DNA of 64,000 bases from Natronospira bacteriovora (GTDB taxonomy: Bacteria; Pseudomonadota; Gammaproteobacteria; Natronospirales; Natronospiraceae): the NCBI RefSeq assembly GCF_030848495.1, contig NZ_JAVDDT010000008.1, forward strand, positions 105,001 to 169,000, written 5' to 3'. The translations under genes were made by a program, and so were the position numbers. Numbering within the stretch: position 1 is the stretch's first letter; each line of letters starts with the position of its first letter. Below are positions 25,801-34,589 of the stretch, piece by piece. The notes under the pieces are model-generated. The model saw only the letters and a list, made by a program, of their open reading frames with translations, searched no databases and had not been told where the DNA came from.

Positions 25801-28406
25801 TCAGCCGTTTCGCTCGCCGCTTCCCCGACAACTCCTGTCGCATCCGGCCCGGCTTCGGTCTCGGCGGTGTATTCTTCCGCCGGCCACTCCAGTTCATCCA
25901 GGGCCGCGTCGAGAGCACTGTCATCGGATTCGTCGAAACTGAGGTCGAGATCCTCGGAGGAGAGCTCCCCTACCCCGGCCTCGTCATCGGCGGAATCGTC
26001 CGGCTCGGGAACGGCCGGCATCTCAATCGCTTCCGGCTCTTCATCGGTGGCAGCGGCCTCTTCAAGGGCGCCGGCATGCAGGTCCGGCGTGGCTTCACCG
26101 GGCTGTTCCCCGCGACTGTAGGCGTCCGCCTTTTCCATCAGGCCGACGGCGTCCACCTCGATGTCGCCTTCACCCTTGAGGTGGCGAATCAGGTCCGGAA
26201 TGGCATCAATGGCATCGCCCACCAGCGCCACCATGGGCGGTCCGGGGTCCACCGTCTGATCAATGATGCGATTGAGAAGGTTCTCGAAGGACCAGGCAAA
26301 TTCACCAATGAACTCGGCGCCGACCATGCGCCCGGAGCCCTTCAGGGTATGGAAAGAGCGGCGAACGGTAGTCAGGGCCTCCTGATCACCGGCATTGTCC
26401 CGCCAGCGCGGATATTGTTCGCGCAGGGAGGCGAGCTCCTCGTCCGCTTCCTCGAGGAAGATCTCCACGATCTCTGGTGCCACTTCATCGGCCGGTGGCA
26501 GTTTCTTCTTCGCCGGAGCGGCCGGCTTGCTCGCGGACTCGGGCTCCGGAGCAGGGGCCTGCGCTTCCAGGCCGGCATCGGGACGTGCCGTCTCCTCCTC
26601 CGGCCCTGCCTCCTCTTCGGCAAGACCCGGCATCGTCAGGGCCTCGCTCTCAATGGATTCGTCCGTCGTGTCCGGCGGACCTTCCAGCACGATCTCGTCG
26701 CCGGCGGCATCCGACGGTGCCGCCGCGGCGGAATCCTCCGGCAATGCTCCCGGGCGATAGCCCAGCTCGGAAATGCAGTGTTCGGCATTGTCCAGCATGG
26801 ATTCGGGGCGCCCCCGGCCCTGCTGAATGGTCTCCAGATAGAATTCCGTGCTGACAATGGCATCGGCCAGGCGATCAAGGCTCTCCGGCCCCGGCGTTTC
26901 CTGACTGCCGAAAATACGGTCGCGAATGAACAGGGCAGCGGCCTGCAGGATATTCCCGGCCCGTTCCAGCTCCAGCAGACCGAGACCGGCACGAATCTGA
27001 TGCACCAGCTGCGGAATCGGCTCCAGCTTGTCGCGCTGCTCGGGTGTCTTGACGAAATCCTGCACCCGCTCCTTGACCTTGGCCAGGTTGACAATGCATT
27101 CCCGGATGACTGCCCCGGACACTTCCTGGTCGGCGCCGTCGTCGTCACCACGGCCAGTGGCCACGCCGGCCATCTGGCGATCCAGACGTTGCTCGACCTC
27201 CAGCAGCGCACTGGCGGTCTGCATCAGGCTGTTGTCGTCGATTGCGGCCTGGGACTGGGCCATCTGCTGCAGATTGTCCCGCTCATTGGCCACCCGTTCC
27301 TTGAGGTGATCAAGGCCGAGCATGCCCAGGGTGTCCGACACCTTGCGCAACAGGTCTGCCAGCGGGCCAAGTTCACTGGAATCCGTCTGTCCGGTACGGA
27401 CGTGGATGTCCAGGGTGTCCTTGACTCGTGCCAGGTCTTCCTTCACCGCCGTGGAGACGGTCTGCATCAGGGCGGCGTTGGGCCCGGCCAGTGCATCCTC
27501 CACCGAACGCAGGCGTTCCTCATCCGGCAACAGCTCGTCCAGACCAAAGCTGTCGCGAATGCCACGCACCCGATCACCGCCCGCCGTGGCGCGGGCGATG
27601 TAGTAAAGGAGGTTGTTGATGAGTTCTTCAGGCGGATCGGACTGGATGATGTCCTCGCCCTGGTCGGCCAGCCGCTTGATCTCACGATCCACGCGGCCCA
27701 TCAGCTGCTTGAAGCTCACATCGGCTTCCAGGCCACCGTGGGCCAGCGCCTCCAGAGCACCACCGACCACCCACCAGAGCTGGAATACCGGCGGTGACTC
27801 GGAGGCCTCTTCAAGCTTTTCGGCAATCTTGGCCAGGGCCTTGAGGTACTTGCCGGCCGTGGGTTCGCGGTACCAGCCCAGCAGAGCCTTCTGGAACTTG
27901 CCGCGAAGTTTCTGGGCAAGCTGCTGACTGTCGCCTACCGCGGCACCGGGGCGGGCGACCTTCTCCGACAGGCGTCGGCCACCGATGTCCTTGGCAAAAA
28001 TGGCACTCTCGCTGAGCAGGGGACGCCCCCGCGAAGCCCGCATGTCATTGATCAGGGAGAGCAGTGCGAGGGGCACATCCGGCTGGCCACCCACGACCCG
28101 CTCGAGGTAGTCGGGCAGCTGGAGCAGACCACGGCTGAGGACCTCCAGGGCACCGTCGCCATCCTTGACCGACCCTTCCGCGATGGCACGCCCCAGGGCT
28201 TCCATCTCCTCGGCCAGCATGGCGGCACCATACACCTCGACCATGCGCAGGGTGCCATGCGCCTGGCGCAATGCACGCAAGCAATTCTCAAGACCATCCT
28301 GCTGCTCATCCTCCACATAGGCTTCCAGTCCATGGCGAGCCTGGGTAAAGGTGTTATCGAGCTCCGATTTGATCCAGAGCAGCGAATCAGAGGCAGCCTG
28401 TGTCAT
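22851..28406 (-). CDS. chpA: Hybrid chemotaxis histidine kinase ChpA (PilL)
   Basis: At 1851 residues this is the central kinase of the Pil-Chp twitching/surface-sensing system. Residues 1 to about 550 are helical Hpt/FimL-like domains without an obvious phosphoacceptor. Three Hpt-type histidines follow: FHTLKGSGRM (His686), LHTLNGSSHT (His928) and LHTLKGGARM (His1095), separated by long acidic Ala/Glu/Asp linkers. Next come a CheA dimerisation segment, the HATPase with HMLRNSVVHGIETPEER, DDGRGLN and TAGRGVGMDV, and a CheW-like regulatory domain. A C-terminal receiver carries DVMLLDIEMPRMDGYE (phospho-Asp1771) and a Lys in GKPYQE. It follows pilJ by 49 bases. P. aeruginosa ChpA is larger with more phosphotransfer domains. 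Confidence 0.95.
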   Translation of the reverse strand: MTQAASDSLLWIKSELDNTFTQARHGLEAYVEDEQQDGLENCLRALRQAHGTLRMVEVYGAAMLAEEMEALGRAIAEGSVKDGDGALEVLSRGLLQLPDYLERVVGGQPDVPLALLSLINDMRASRGRPLLSESAIFAKDIGGRRLSEKVARPGAAVGDSQQLAQKLRGKFQKALLGWYREPTAGKYLKALAKIAEKLEEASESPPVFQLWWVVGGALEALAHGGLEADVSFKQLMGRVDREIKRLADQGEDIIQSDPPEELINNLLYYIARATAGGDRVRGIRDSFGLDELLPDEERLRSVEDALAGPNAALMQTVSTAVKEDLARVKDTLDIHVRTGQTDSSELGPLADLLRKVSDTLGMLGLDHLKERVANERDNLQQMAQSQAAIDDNSLMQTASALLEVEQRLDRQMAGVATGRGDDDGADQEVSGAVIRECIVNLAKVKERVQDFVKTPEQRDKLEPIPQLVHQIRAGLGLLELERAGNILQAAALFIRDRIFGSQETPGPESLDRLADAIVSTEFYLETIQQGRGRPESMLDNAEHCISELGYRPGALPEDSAAAAPSDAAGDEIVLEGPPDTTDESIESEALTMPGLAEEEAGPEEETARPDAGLEAQAPAPEPESASKPAAPAKKKLPPADEVAPEIVEIFLEEADEELASLREQYPRWRDNAGDQEALTTVRRSFHTLKGSGRMVGAEFIGEFAWSFENLLNRIIDQTVDPGPPMVALVGDAIDAIPDLIRHLKGEGDIEVDAVGLMEKADAYSRGEQPGEATPDLHAGALEEAAATDEEPEAIEMPAVPEPDDSADDEAGVGELSSEDLDLSFDESDDSALDAALDELEWPAEEYTAETEAGPDATGVVGEAASETADEAGLDLEGEDAFDVEPAMDPVLFEIFQKETDRHLSTVSEQADAINEEPVISADLLRALHTLNGSSHTADVEEIPALIAPLERLAREMQEADIAPDAGFADLLRESVAEVRKQVAGLATPAGAPQPDAALLERIHERAQALSVSTAVEPEPVAEDEKVSHAADSTAAKVVSPDRIPLDDLPDYDEELAGVFMEEALELQEAMDEALQEWRVERDEAALVAALQRHLHTLKGGARMSGLKPMGDLSHEMETVLTKAVDGKLPVSAEFTSLIQRCVDRVHRMIEQVGAGEAIVDGSDLEDELKRLDRRGGRVFDDEPVSDLEQEDEWTPEPDEAPTTSTPVEPTAGEAPAEESAHDPLAEHGERRSASRVQQEVVRVRADLLENLLNNAGEVSIYRSRVEQQLSNMDFHLKELDQTVDRLRHQFRDLEIEIEAQVRYQWEKEEGSADLEFDPLELDRYSQLQQLSRALQESVSDLVSLQGLLSNHAREAETLLVQQSRVNTDLQDGLMRTRMLPFSRHAQRLRRLVRQTAAEEGKQVDLRLIGGEGEMDRQVLERIIAPLEHMLRNSVVHGIETPEERDKDGKPEEGLIAIELHREGSEVVIEVMDDGRGLNVQKIRARAEKMGLVKPGVELSEAETIQYILEPGFSTADTITQTAGRGVGMDVVHSEIKQLGGSFHMTSSEGVGSRFTIRLPYTLAITQALMVDVADEVFAIPLPSIEGIVRISKDEIEQKLADEEPRFRYGGRDYQLQHLSGMLGFGRPSLPDDASTLPVLLVRVGDYASALVTEGMRGSREVVVKSVGPQIANVRGISGATIMGDGSIVLILDVGGMVRGGVQTVTTDMAEQPAAARADETPTVMVVDDSITVRRVTERLLKRYGLKVVTAKDGVDALAELQDVKPDVMLLDIEMPRMDGYELATHMRNDEELKSVPIIMITSRTGDKHRNRAFEIGVDRYLGKPYQETELMENIRSLVGDFDPQRTSMGSE

Positions 28407-28455
28407 GGCGCTTTTCCTGGTCCCTTAATCTTGGTCATCAGGCCAACCGGACCTG

Positions 28456-30735
28456 TCAGTCGACCTTCTCGGTGCGACGCGGATCCTTGTCATCCTCACC
28501 TTCGGTCTCATCTTCCGGCCATTCGATCTCATCCACGAATTCGGTGGATTCATCCGTATCGTCCTGGACAGCATCGCTGAGTTCGGGCAGCTCCTCGCCA
28601 CCATCATCCAGATCCGCGGATTCCTCGCCCAGACCGGCGTCGCTGTAGTCTTCCAGACCAGACACCTCGCCACCGAAATCATCCGAAGACATGACCACGG
28701 TCTGTTCTTCCTGCTTGCCCGGGAGCTTGAAGCCGGAGACGGATTTACGAAGCTCGGTAGCCAGGGCCGCCAGCTTGCCGATGTTGTCGGCGGTGGCAGT
28801 GGTGCCTTCATGGGTCTGGGAAGTGATTTCCTGAATGACCTGCATGGTCCGGGACACGTCGGTCGCGGCCTGGGCCTGCTGGCGAGCGGCACTGGAAATG
28901 CTCTGAATCAGGGTCGCGATGTGGTTGGACACCTTTTCAATTTCGTCCAGGGCTTCACCCGCGTTCTCGGCCAGCTGGGCCCCGTTCACCACGCCGGAGG
29001 TACTGTGCTCCATGGAGATCACGGCCTCGTTGGTGTCGGTCTGAATGGTCTTCACCAGGGCCTCGATCTGCCGGGTGGCATTACCGGAGCGTTCCGCAAG
29101 GCGCTGCACTTCGTCAGCCACCACCGCGAAGCCGCGACCGGCCTCACCGGCGGCGGACGCCTGAATGGCGGCGTTGAGGGCGAGGATGTTGGTCTGCTCG
29201 GCAATGTCGTTGATGAGCTCCACGATATCACCGATTTCCTGGGAACTCTCACCCAGACGCTTGATTCGTTTCGACGTTTCCTGAATGTTCTCGCGGATGT
29301 TGTTCATGCCGTCGATGGTGCGGCGCACCGCGTCACCGCCCTTATGGGCGATTTCCACCGACTGCTGCGCCACTCGAGTCGAACGTTCGGCGTTCTCGGA
29401 CACCTGCTCAATGGATTCCGCCATTTCCTGAATCTGGCGGCTTGCCGAGGTGATTTCCGAGCTCTGGTGCTCGGAGGCCTCGGCCAGGTGAGAGGCGGTG
29501 GCACGCGTCTGCTGGGCGGTGGCATCCACCCGCACGGCGGTGTCGTTGATGGTCACCACCAGGTCCCGAAGGGCATCCACGGCGTAGTTGATGGAGTCCG
29601 CGATCGCCCCGGTGATGTCCTCGGTCACCGACACCTGAACGGTCAGGTCACCATCGGCGAGACTGCCCAGCTCATCCAGCAGCCGGAGAATGGCTTCCTG
29701 GTTGCGCTCATTCTGTTCCAGCTGCAAGGCAGCGGCCTTGCGGGTGTCCGAGGTCAGTACGTAGACGTAGATGAGTACGGCGAGAATCAGCAGGGCCGCA
29801 CCACCGAAGATGTAACCGTAGGTGGCGGAAAACATGCGGTCATCAATGGAGCGACGGTAATTGTTCTCGGCTGAACGCACGCCGGACAGCAGTCGGTCAC
29901 TCAGTTCCGCCAGCGTGTTGTTGGCGGAATGGATAAGTACCAGGTCGGCCCGCTGGCCCTCGATGCTGCGAACCTCGTCATTCACGCGCCCGTAATAGAA
30001 GGCAATGTCGTTGATGATATCCCGGGTCAGATTGTCGTTGATGCGCTGAATATCCAGATCGTCATCACCGTCCTGAAAACCGGCCAGGACACGGCCGAAG
30101 AAAGCGTTGTCATTGCCCAGACGGCGCGCCGCGTCAGCCGGCTGGCCCGTTCCGCTCACCAGGGAGCTGGACCACTGCTGGATGCGCGGGGCCAACTGTG
30201 CAAGGCGCCCCTGATAGAACACCTGACTGGCACCGGCGTTGATGTCGAGCATGCGATCGCCCAGCGCCTCGATTTCGCTCTGCAGGGAGGGCATGTTCTC
30301 CTCGATGACACTGAGCGACTGATTGGCGCGGCGAATCAGATCCCCATTGTCCAGCAGCACCTGGGCCGCGTCCCGGGCAGTGCTCCAGTTCTCCTGCAAC
30401 AGCGAGAGTTCCTGGCGGACGGTGCGCGGCGGCTGGGGCATCAGTGTTTCCGGGTTGCCTTGGCGCATGAGCCGCAGCGTGCGGTCAAACCGCTCACGAT
30501 CCGTGTACAGCCGCTGGATGGCTTCGCGGTCACCGGTAATGGCCAACTGCGCATTCTTTGCGACACTCTGGGAGAGCACGGCCTGTTCGGCGGCGTACCC
30601 CAGAAATTCCTCGTCATGGGAAGCGCGCTGCGTCACGAAGAAGAAGTTCACGATGGCGGCGGCCAGCAATGCCAGCACCACGATGATGAGAACGTAAAGC
30701 AGCTTGTTTGAAGTGCTACCTGAGGACTTGGCCAT
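28456..30735 (-). CDS. pilJ: Methyl-accepting chemotaxis protein PilJ
   Basis: PilJ is the chemoreceptor of the Pil-Chp system, placed at cell poles. The 759 residues have a first membrane helix (about 12-33, [21 protein letters not shown]) and a periplasmic region with two helical PilJ-type ligand modules (about 40-305). A second membrane helix follows (about 312-332), then a HAMP-like segment and the signalling domain. The hairpin tip [20 protein letters not shown] and [16 protein letters not shown] are conserved. The last 75 residues are very acidic ([15 protein letters not shown] and similar). It lies between pilI and chpA; the expected methyltransferase gene pilK is missing. Confidence 0.95.
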   Translation of the reverse strand: MAKSSGSTSNKLLYVLIIVVLALLAAAIVNFFFVTQRASHDEEFLGYAAEQAVLSQSVAKNAQLAITGDREAIQRLYTDRERFDRTLRLMRQGNPETLMPQPPRTVRQELSLLQENWSTARDAAQVLLDNGDLIRRANQSLSVIEENMPSLQSEIEALGDRMLDINAGASQVFYQGRLAQLAPRIQQWSSSLVSGTGQPADAARRLGNDNAFFGRVLAGFQDGDDDLDIQRINDNLTRDIINDIAFYYGRVNDEVRSIEGQRADLVLIHSANNTLAELSDRLLSGVRSAENNYRRSIDDRMFSATYGYIFGGAALLILAVLIYVYVLTSDTRKAAALQLEQNERNQEAILRLLDELGSLADGDLTVQVSVTEDITGAIADSINYAVDALRDLVVTINDTAVRVDATAQQTRATASHLAEASEHQSSEITSASRQIQEMAESIEQVSENAERSTRVAQQSVEIAHKGGDAVRRTIDGMNNIRENIQETSKRIKRLGESSQEIGDIVELINDIAEQTNILALNAAIQASAAGEAGRGFAVVADEVQRLAERSGNATRQIEALVKTIQTDTNEAVISMEHSTSGVVNGAQLAENAGEALDEIEKVSNHIATLIQSISSAARQQAQAATDVSRTMQVIQEITSQTHEGTTATADNIGKLAALATELRKSVSGFKLPGKQEEQTVVMSSDDFGGEVSGLEDYSDAGLGEESADLDDGGEELPELSDAVQDDTDESTEFVDEIEWPEDETEGEDDKDPRRTEKVD

Positions 30736-30806
30736 TGGTTTTCACCTGGTATCGTTCATCGTTGTTCTGCCCGGGCCGCGGCCCGCGTCACTGATTCCTG
30801 TTCCGT

Positions 30807-31373
30807 TCACTGGGCCGCCTGAAGAAAGAGCTGGCTCTCCACCAGATCCCGCAGATTCAGGATGCCCCAATATTCATCGCCACGACGGAAGCCACCCCGG
30901 AAGAGACTCCGGAAGGGCTCATCCAGATCGGGCAGCTCCTGCACCGCCTCATCCGGCTGAAAACGCCGGAACCCGCGCACTTCGTGCACCAGCAGACCCG
31001 CCGGGATCTCCGGGTGCTTGACCGCGACCACCCTCGCCTTGCGATCCATGGGGGTCGGCTCCCGACCCGCCAGCATGGACAGATCCACAACCGAAAGGAG
31101 CTGGCCGCGGACATTGGCCAGCCCCTTCAACCATGGACGTGCGCCCGGCACTCGGGCCAGGGTTGGAACGGGCAGCACCTCGCGCACCTCGTCCCGCTCC
31201 ACCAGGATGTTCTGGTCTCCCATGACCAGACCCACGCCGACCCATTCGTCGCCGGTTTCCAGCCCGGACTCCTGCTGCCGACCGGCGGCCGCCTGCCGGC
31301 AACGGCGATCCAGCTCCTGCAGCAGCCGGAAGGGTTGATCCACCAGATCGGTCAGCGAGGTCATCTCAGCCAT
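30807..31373 (-). CDS. pilI: CheW-like adaptor PilI
   Basis: PilI couples PilJ to ChpA. The 188-residue protein has an N-terminal helix (TSLTDLVDQPFRLLQELDRR) and a CheW fold: WVGVGLVMGDQNILVERDEV, VPGARPWLKGLANVRGQLLS and VDLSMLAG. It starts 6 bases after the pilH stop and precedes pilJ by 71 bases. Confidence 0.92.
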   Translation of the reverse strand: MAEMTSLTDLVDQPFRLLQELDRRCRQAAAGRQQESGLETGDEWVGVGLVMGDQNILVERDEVREVLPVPTLARVPGARPWLKGLANVRGQLLSVVDLSMLAGREPTPMDRKARVVAVKHPEIPAGLLVHEVRGFRRFQPDEAVQELPDLDEPFRSLFRGGFRRGDEYWGILNLRDLVESQLFLQAAQ

Positions 31374-31379
31374 GGGCGA

Positions 31380-31745
31380 TTACTTCTCCAGTACTTCTTT
31401 CACCTTGCCAATCAGCGCTTCTTCCTTGACGGGTTTGACCAGATAGGCAATCGCGCCCTGGCGCATGCCCCAGATCTTGTCGGTTTCCTGATCCTTGGTG
31501 GTGATGATGATCACCGGAATATTCTGGGTGGCTTCATCCTTGGCCAGCTGGCGGGTGGCCTGAAAACCACTCATGCCGGGCATGACCACGTCCATGATGA
31601 TGGCGTCCGGCTTTTCCTTGCGCGCCACCTCCAGGCCTTCTTCACCACTTTCGGCGGAAATGGCGGTATATCCGTGCTTCTCAAGCTGTGTCTTGAATAC
31701 GTGGACTTCCGTGGGGGAGTCGTCAACGATCAGAACCGTCGCCAT
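31380..31745 (-). CDS. pilH: Twitching motility response regulator PilH
   Basis: PilH is a single-domain receiver that takes phosphate from ChpA and tunes pilus retraction. The 121-residue product begins MATVLIVDDSPTEVHVFKTQ (acidic pocket Asp pair). It has the phosphoacceptor in DAIIMDVVMPGMSGFQ (about Asp52), Thr in IIIITTKDQ, and Lys in YLVKPVKEE. The ATG at 31743-31745 has GGAGGA 10 bases upstream; a TTG two codons earlier is too close to it. It is the second gene of the pilGHIJ-chpA operon. Confidence 0.95.
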   Translation of the reverse strand: MATVLIVDDSPTEVHVFKTQLEKHGYTAISAESGEEGLEVARKEKPDAIIMDVVMPGMSGFQATRQLAKDEATQNIPVIIITTKDQETDKIWGMRQGAIAYLVKPVKEEALIGKVKEVLEK

Positions 31746-31807
31746 CTGCAAAATCCTCCAGATTTATGTTTAGTCAGAATGTGTGAAGTGTGTGCCGAAA
31801 ACATCGA

Positions 31808-32203
31808 TCAAGCCGTGCGCCGCACATGATTCTCGATCGCCCCCAAAAGTTCGTCGCGGGTAAACGGTTTGGTGAGGTATTCCTCCGAACCCACGATACG
31901 CCCACGCGCCCGGTCAAACAGCCCGTCCTTGCTGGAGAGCATGATCACCGGTGTGTTCTTGAAACTGGTGTTACGCTTGATCAGGGCACAGGTCTGGTAG
32001 CCGTCAAGCCTCGGCATCATGATGTCGACAAAGATGATGTCCGGTTCGGATTCGGCAATCACCGACAGCGCCTCGAAACCGTCAACGGCGGTGAGGACCT
32101 CACATCCGGCCTTTTTCAGCAAGGTTTCGGCCGTCCGGCGAATGGTCTTGCTGTCATCGATGACCAGGACCTTGAGTCCACTCAGATCACTGTCATTCGC
32201 CAC
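31808..32203 (-). CDS. pilG: Twitching motility response regulator PilG
   Basis: PilG is the receiver that promotes pilus extension and links the Chp system to cAMP signalling in Pseudomonas. LKVLVIDDSKTIRRTAETLL, FVDIMMPRLDGYQTCALIK and VIMLSSKDGLFDRARGRIVG are near-identical to PilG. The start is uncertain. A GTG at 32203 has GGAGG 5 bases upstream and gives 131 residues, close to the family length. The open frame also reaches an ATG at 32299, with GGGGGGA 7 bases upstream, that would add 32 unconserved residues. The shorter form is preferred. It is the first gene of the cluster. Confidence 0.93.
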   Translation of the reverse strand: MANDSDLSGLKVLVIDDSKTIRRTAETLLKKAGCEVLTAVDGFEALSVIAESEPDIIFVDIMMPRLDGYQTCALIKRNTSFKNTPVIMLSSKDGLFDRARGRIVGSEEYLTKPFTRDELLGAIENHVRRTA

Positions 32204-32333
32204 CGGAACCTCCGTCGCATCGTCAAACCGGCCGTGCCTGCCTGGCGAATGATTCGCCGAGACGGCACCGGCCTCCGAAATAGCCACAACCCGATTCATG
32301 ACTGAATCCCCCCGGCGCGGCCTTTGTCATAAG

Positions 32334-32361
32334 TTGACACCGTATGGGCTACCGGTGTCAA
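32334..32361. promoter_or_regulatory. Perfect 9-bp inverted repeat in the pilG-gshB intergenic region
   Basis: TTGACACCG (32334-32342) and CGGTGTCAA (32353-32361) are exact inverted copies with a 10-base spacer. Each arm begins with a TTGACA -35-like hexamer, one per strand. The site lies 35-62 bases upstream of the upstream pilG ATG. The rest of the 32204-32592 region holds an AT-rich stretch at 32425-32460 and no supported gene. It may be an operator or a hairpin in the pilG leader; no regulator is identified. Confidence 0.45.
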
Positions 32362-32592
32362 AGCCCGCACCTGTATCGTAATCGGAACGCAGCGCTCACC
32401 GCGCCCTTCCAAAGCCGCTGAAAGCAATAATATCGCCTTCTATCATAATATTAGCGCACAATCCAATAAGTTTCCTTGAACTGGTTCACGGAAACACTCG
32501 GAAATGGCCTGCTTTTCCAGCCGCTCCAGCGCGCCCGGAACAGGCATAATGGGCGCCGGCAATCCGACTCAGGCGGCCCCGAGGAGAGACAA

Positions 32593-33558
32593 TTGAGTAC
32601 ACGCAAACCGGTCATCGGCGTGGTCATGGACCCCATCACGGCCATTACCCCCTACAAGGACAGCACGCTGGCCATGATGCTGGAGATCCAGCGTCGCGGC
32701 TGGGAACTGCGCTACATGACCCTGGAAGACCTCTTTCTCGACAACGGCACGGCCTGCGCCCGCCATCAAGGCATCGAGGTGCGCGACGACAACGAGGACT
32801 GGTTCACCCTGCGCGAGAGCGCTGAAGGGCCGCTCACCGCCATGGATTGCCTGCTGATGCGCAAGGATCCACCCTTCGACATGGAGTACATCTACGCAAC
32901 CTATCTGCTGGAACGGGCGGAATCGGCGGGCGTTCGCGTGGTGAACCGACCGGCCAGCCTGAGGGACGTCAGCGAGAAAGTCTACACCGCCTGGTTCCCG
33001 GAATGCTGCCCACCCACCGTCATCGCCCGCGATCCGGCGCGCCTTCGCCATTTCATTCACGAACAGGGTCATGCCGTCCTGAAACCCCTCGACGGCATGG
33101 GCGGTCGCGACATCTTCGTGGTACGCGATGGCGACCCCAATACCAGTGTCATCCTGGAGCACCTGACCGGCAGCGGCGCGCGTTTCGCGCTGGCCCAGCG
33201 CTATCTGCCGGAGATCAGCAAGGGCGACCGGCGCATCCTGCTGGTGAATGGCGAAGCCAGCGGGCCGGCACTGGCGCGCATCCCGCGCGCCGGTGAATCC
33301 CGGGGCAATATCGCGGCCGGCGGTTCGGTGCAGGGTTCGGAGCTGAGTGAACGGGATCACTGGCTGATCGAGCGCATCGGCCCGGTCATGCGCGACAAGG
33401 GACTGATGTTCGTCGGCCTGGACGTCATCGGCGATTACGTCACTGAAATCAACGTGACCAGCCCCACCTGCATTCGGGAACTGGATTCGCTCTATGGCAG
33501 CAACATCGCCGGTCAGCTCATGGATGCCATCGCCGCTGAGGCGGGCTGGACTCCCTGA
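32593..33558 (+). CDS. gshB: Glutathione synthase
   Basis: GshB ligates glycine to gamma-glutamylcysteine in glutathione synthesis. The 321-residue ATP-grasp enzyme has IGVVMDPITAITPYKDSTLA at the N-terminus, the glycine-rich loop LKPLDGMGGRDIFVV (about residue 160) and the C-terminal INVTSPTCIREL metal-site segment. The start is a TTG with GAGGAGAG 7 bases upstream; no ATG fits the conserved N-terminus. It overlaps apbE by one base (ATGA), starting a run of overlapping + strand genes. The pilG-gshB divergence matches Pseudomonas. Confidence 0.95.
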   Translation: MSTRKPVIGVVMDPITAITPYKDSTLAMMLEIQRRGWELRYMTLEDLFLDNGTACARHQGIEVRDDNEDWFTLRESAEGPLTAMDCLLMRKDPPFDMEYIYATYLLERAESAGVRVVNRPASLRDVSEKVYTAWFPECCPPTVIARDPARLRHFIHEQGHAVLKPLDGMGGRDIFVVRDGDPNTSVILEHLTGSGARFALAQRYLPEISKGDRRILLVNGEASGPALARIPRAGESRGNIAAGGSVQGSELSERDHWLIERIGPVMRDKGLMFVGLDVIGDYVTEINVTSPTCIRELDSLYGSNIAGQLMDAIAAEAGWTP

Positions 33559-34589
33559 TGCCGCGTGTTGCAGCCACATTGCTGGCGCTGATGATCCTGA
33601 CGGCCTGCGCCCGTGAGGATGAGCCGCGTCACGACAGCCATTTCTATGCCATGGGCACGCGCATTGAAATCACTGTGCGCGCGCAAAGCGGTGCAGCCGC
33701 GGAGGCACATGCGGCTCTGGCAGCGGAGGCGGCAACCCTTCATCAACGCTGGGACGCGTGGGGAGACGGGGCCCTGGGCACGCTGAATGCGTCGCTCAGC
33801 CATTCGGACACGGCCGCGGTTCCGACGTCCATTCAGGCCGGAATCGAACGGGCCCTGTCACTGGCGAAAGCCAGCGGCGGACTCTTTCACCCGGGCATCG
33901 GGGAGCTGGTCGAAACCTGGGGCTTTCATCGCCAGCCACGGCCACAGGCACCACCCCCGTCTCCACAGACCGTCACCGCCGTGCTGCAGCGCCTGCCACC
34001 CATTGATGCCATGAACCTGGAAAATGGGCGCCTGGATACTGGGCAGACCGGCGCTCGACTGGATCTGGGCGGCTTCGCCAAGGGCCTGGCACTGGAAAAA
34101 CTGGGGCGGATCCTTGGCGAGCTCGGCATTCGACATGGACTGATCAACGCCGGCGGTGACCTGATTGTGCTGGGTGATGCCGGGGGCCGTGACTGGCGAA
34201 TCGGCATTCTGGATCCCCGGGGCGATGGCGTGCTCGCCAGCGTCGCTGCGCGGGACGGGGAGTGCATCATCACCTCCGGGGACTATGAACGGGATTTCAT
34301 CCATGAGGGGGAGCGCTTCCACCACCTGCTTGACCCCCGTACCGGGCGGCCGGCACAGGCCACGGCCTCGGCCACGGTCATTGACGAGGACTGCGCCCGC
34401 GCCGATGCCGCCGCCACCGCCCTGTTCGTGGCCGGCCCCGGCCACTGGCCTGCCGTGGCCAGCGCCATGGGTGTGGATCGGGTCATGCTGATCACGCCCG
34501 GAGGGCAGGCCGAACTCAGTCCCGCGATGCGGGATCGAATCCGGTTCCAGGATCGTGAACCACTGCAGGTGGTTCGGGAGCTGCCATGA
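33558..34589 (+). CDS. apbE: FAD:protein FMN transferase lipoprotein (ApbE)
   Basis: ApbE covalently attaches FMN to Thr/Ser of extracytoplasmic redox proteins. The 343-residue protein has a lipoprotein signal with lipobox LTAC (Cys near residue 17). Family motifs are HFYAMGTRIEITV, DLGGFAKGLALEKL (about residue 175), LINAGGDLIVLG, and HHLLDPRTGRPA with the Mg2+-site residues near residue 255. It overlaps gshB by one base and the NusG-domain-II gene by four. Its position is unusual, because in Pseudomonas gshB is followed directly by tonB. No flavinylation-motif target is visible in the neighbouring genes. Confidence 0.93.
   Translation: MPRVAATLLALMILTACAREDEPRHDSHFYAMGTRIEITVRAQSGAAAEAHAALAAEAATLHQRWDAWGDGALGTLNASLSHSDTAAVPTSIQAGIERALSLAKASGGLFHPGIGELVETWGFHRQPRPQAPPPSPQTVTAVLQRLPPIDAMNLENGRLDTGQTGARLDLGGFAKGLALEKLGRILGELGIRHGLINAGGDLIVLGDAGGRDWRIGILDPRGDGVLASVAARDGECIITSGDYERDFIHEGERFHHLLDPRTGRPAQATASATVIDEDCARADAAATALFVAGPGHWPAVASAMGVDRVMLITPGGQAELSPAMRDRIRFQDREPLQVVRELP

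Noticed and set aside
24543..27797. 1084-codon open frame on the + strand opposite chpA
   Set aside because: It is the antisense shadow of the GC-rich chpA gene, has no recognisable domain, and chpA shows clear kinase, Hpt and receiver motifs.
31746..31807. Small gene between pilG and pilH
   Set aside because: Only a 62-base leader with the pilH ribosome-binding site; no open frame of note.
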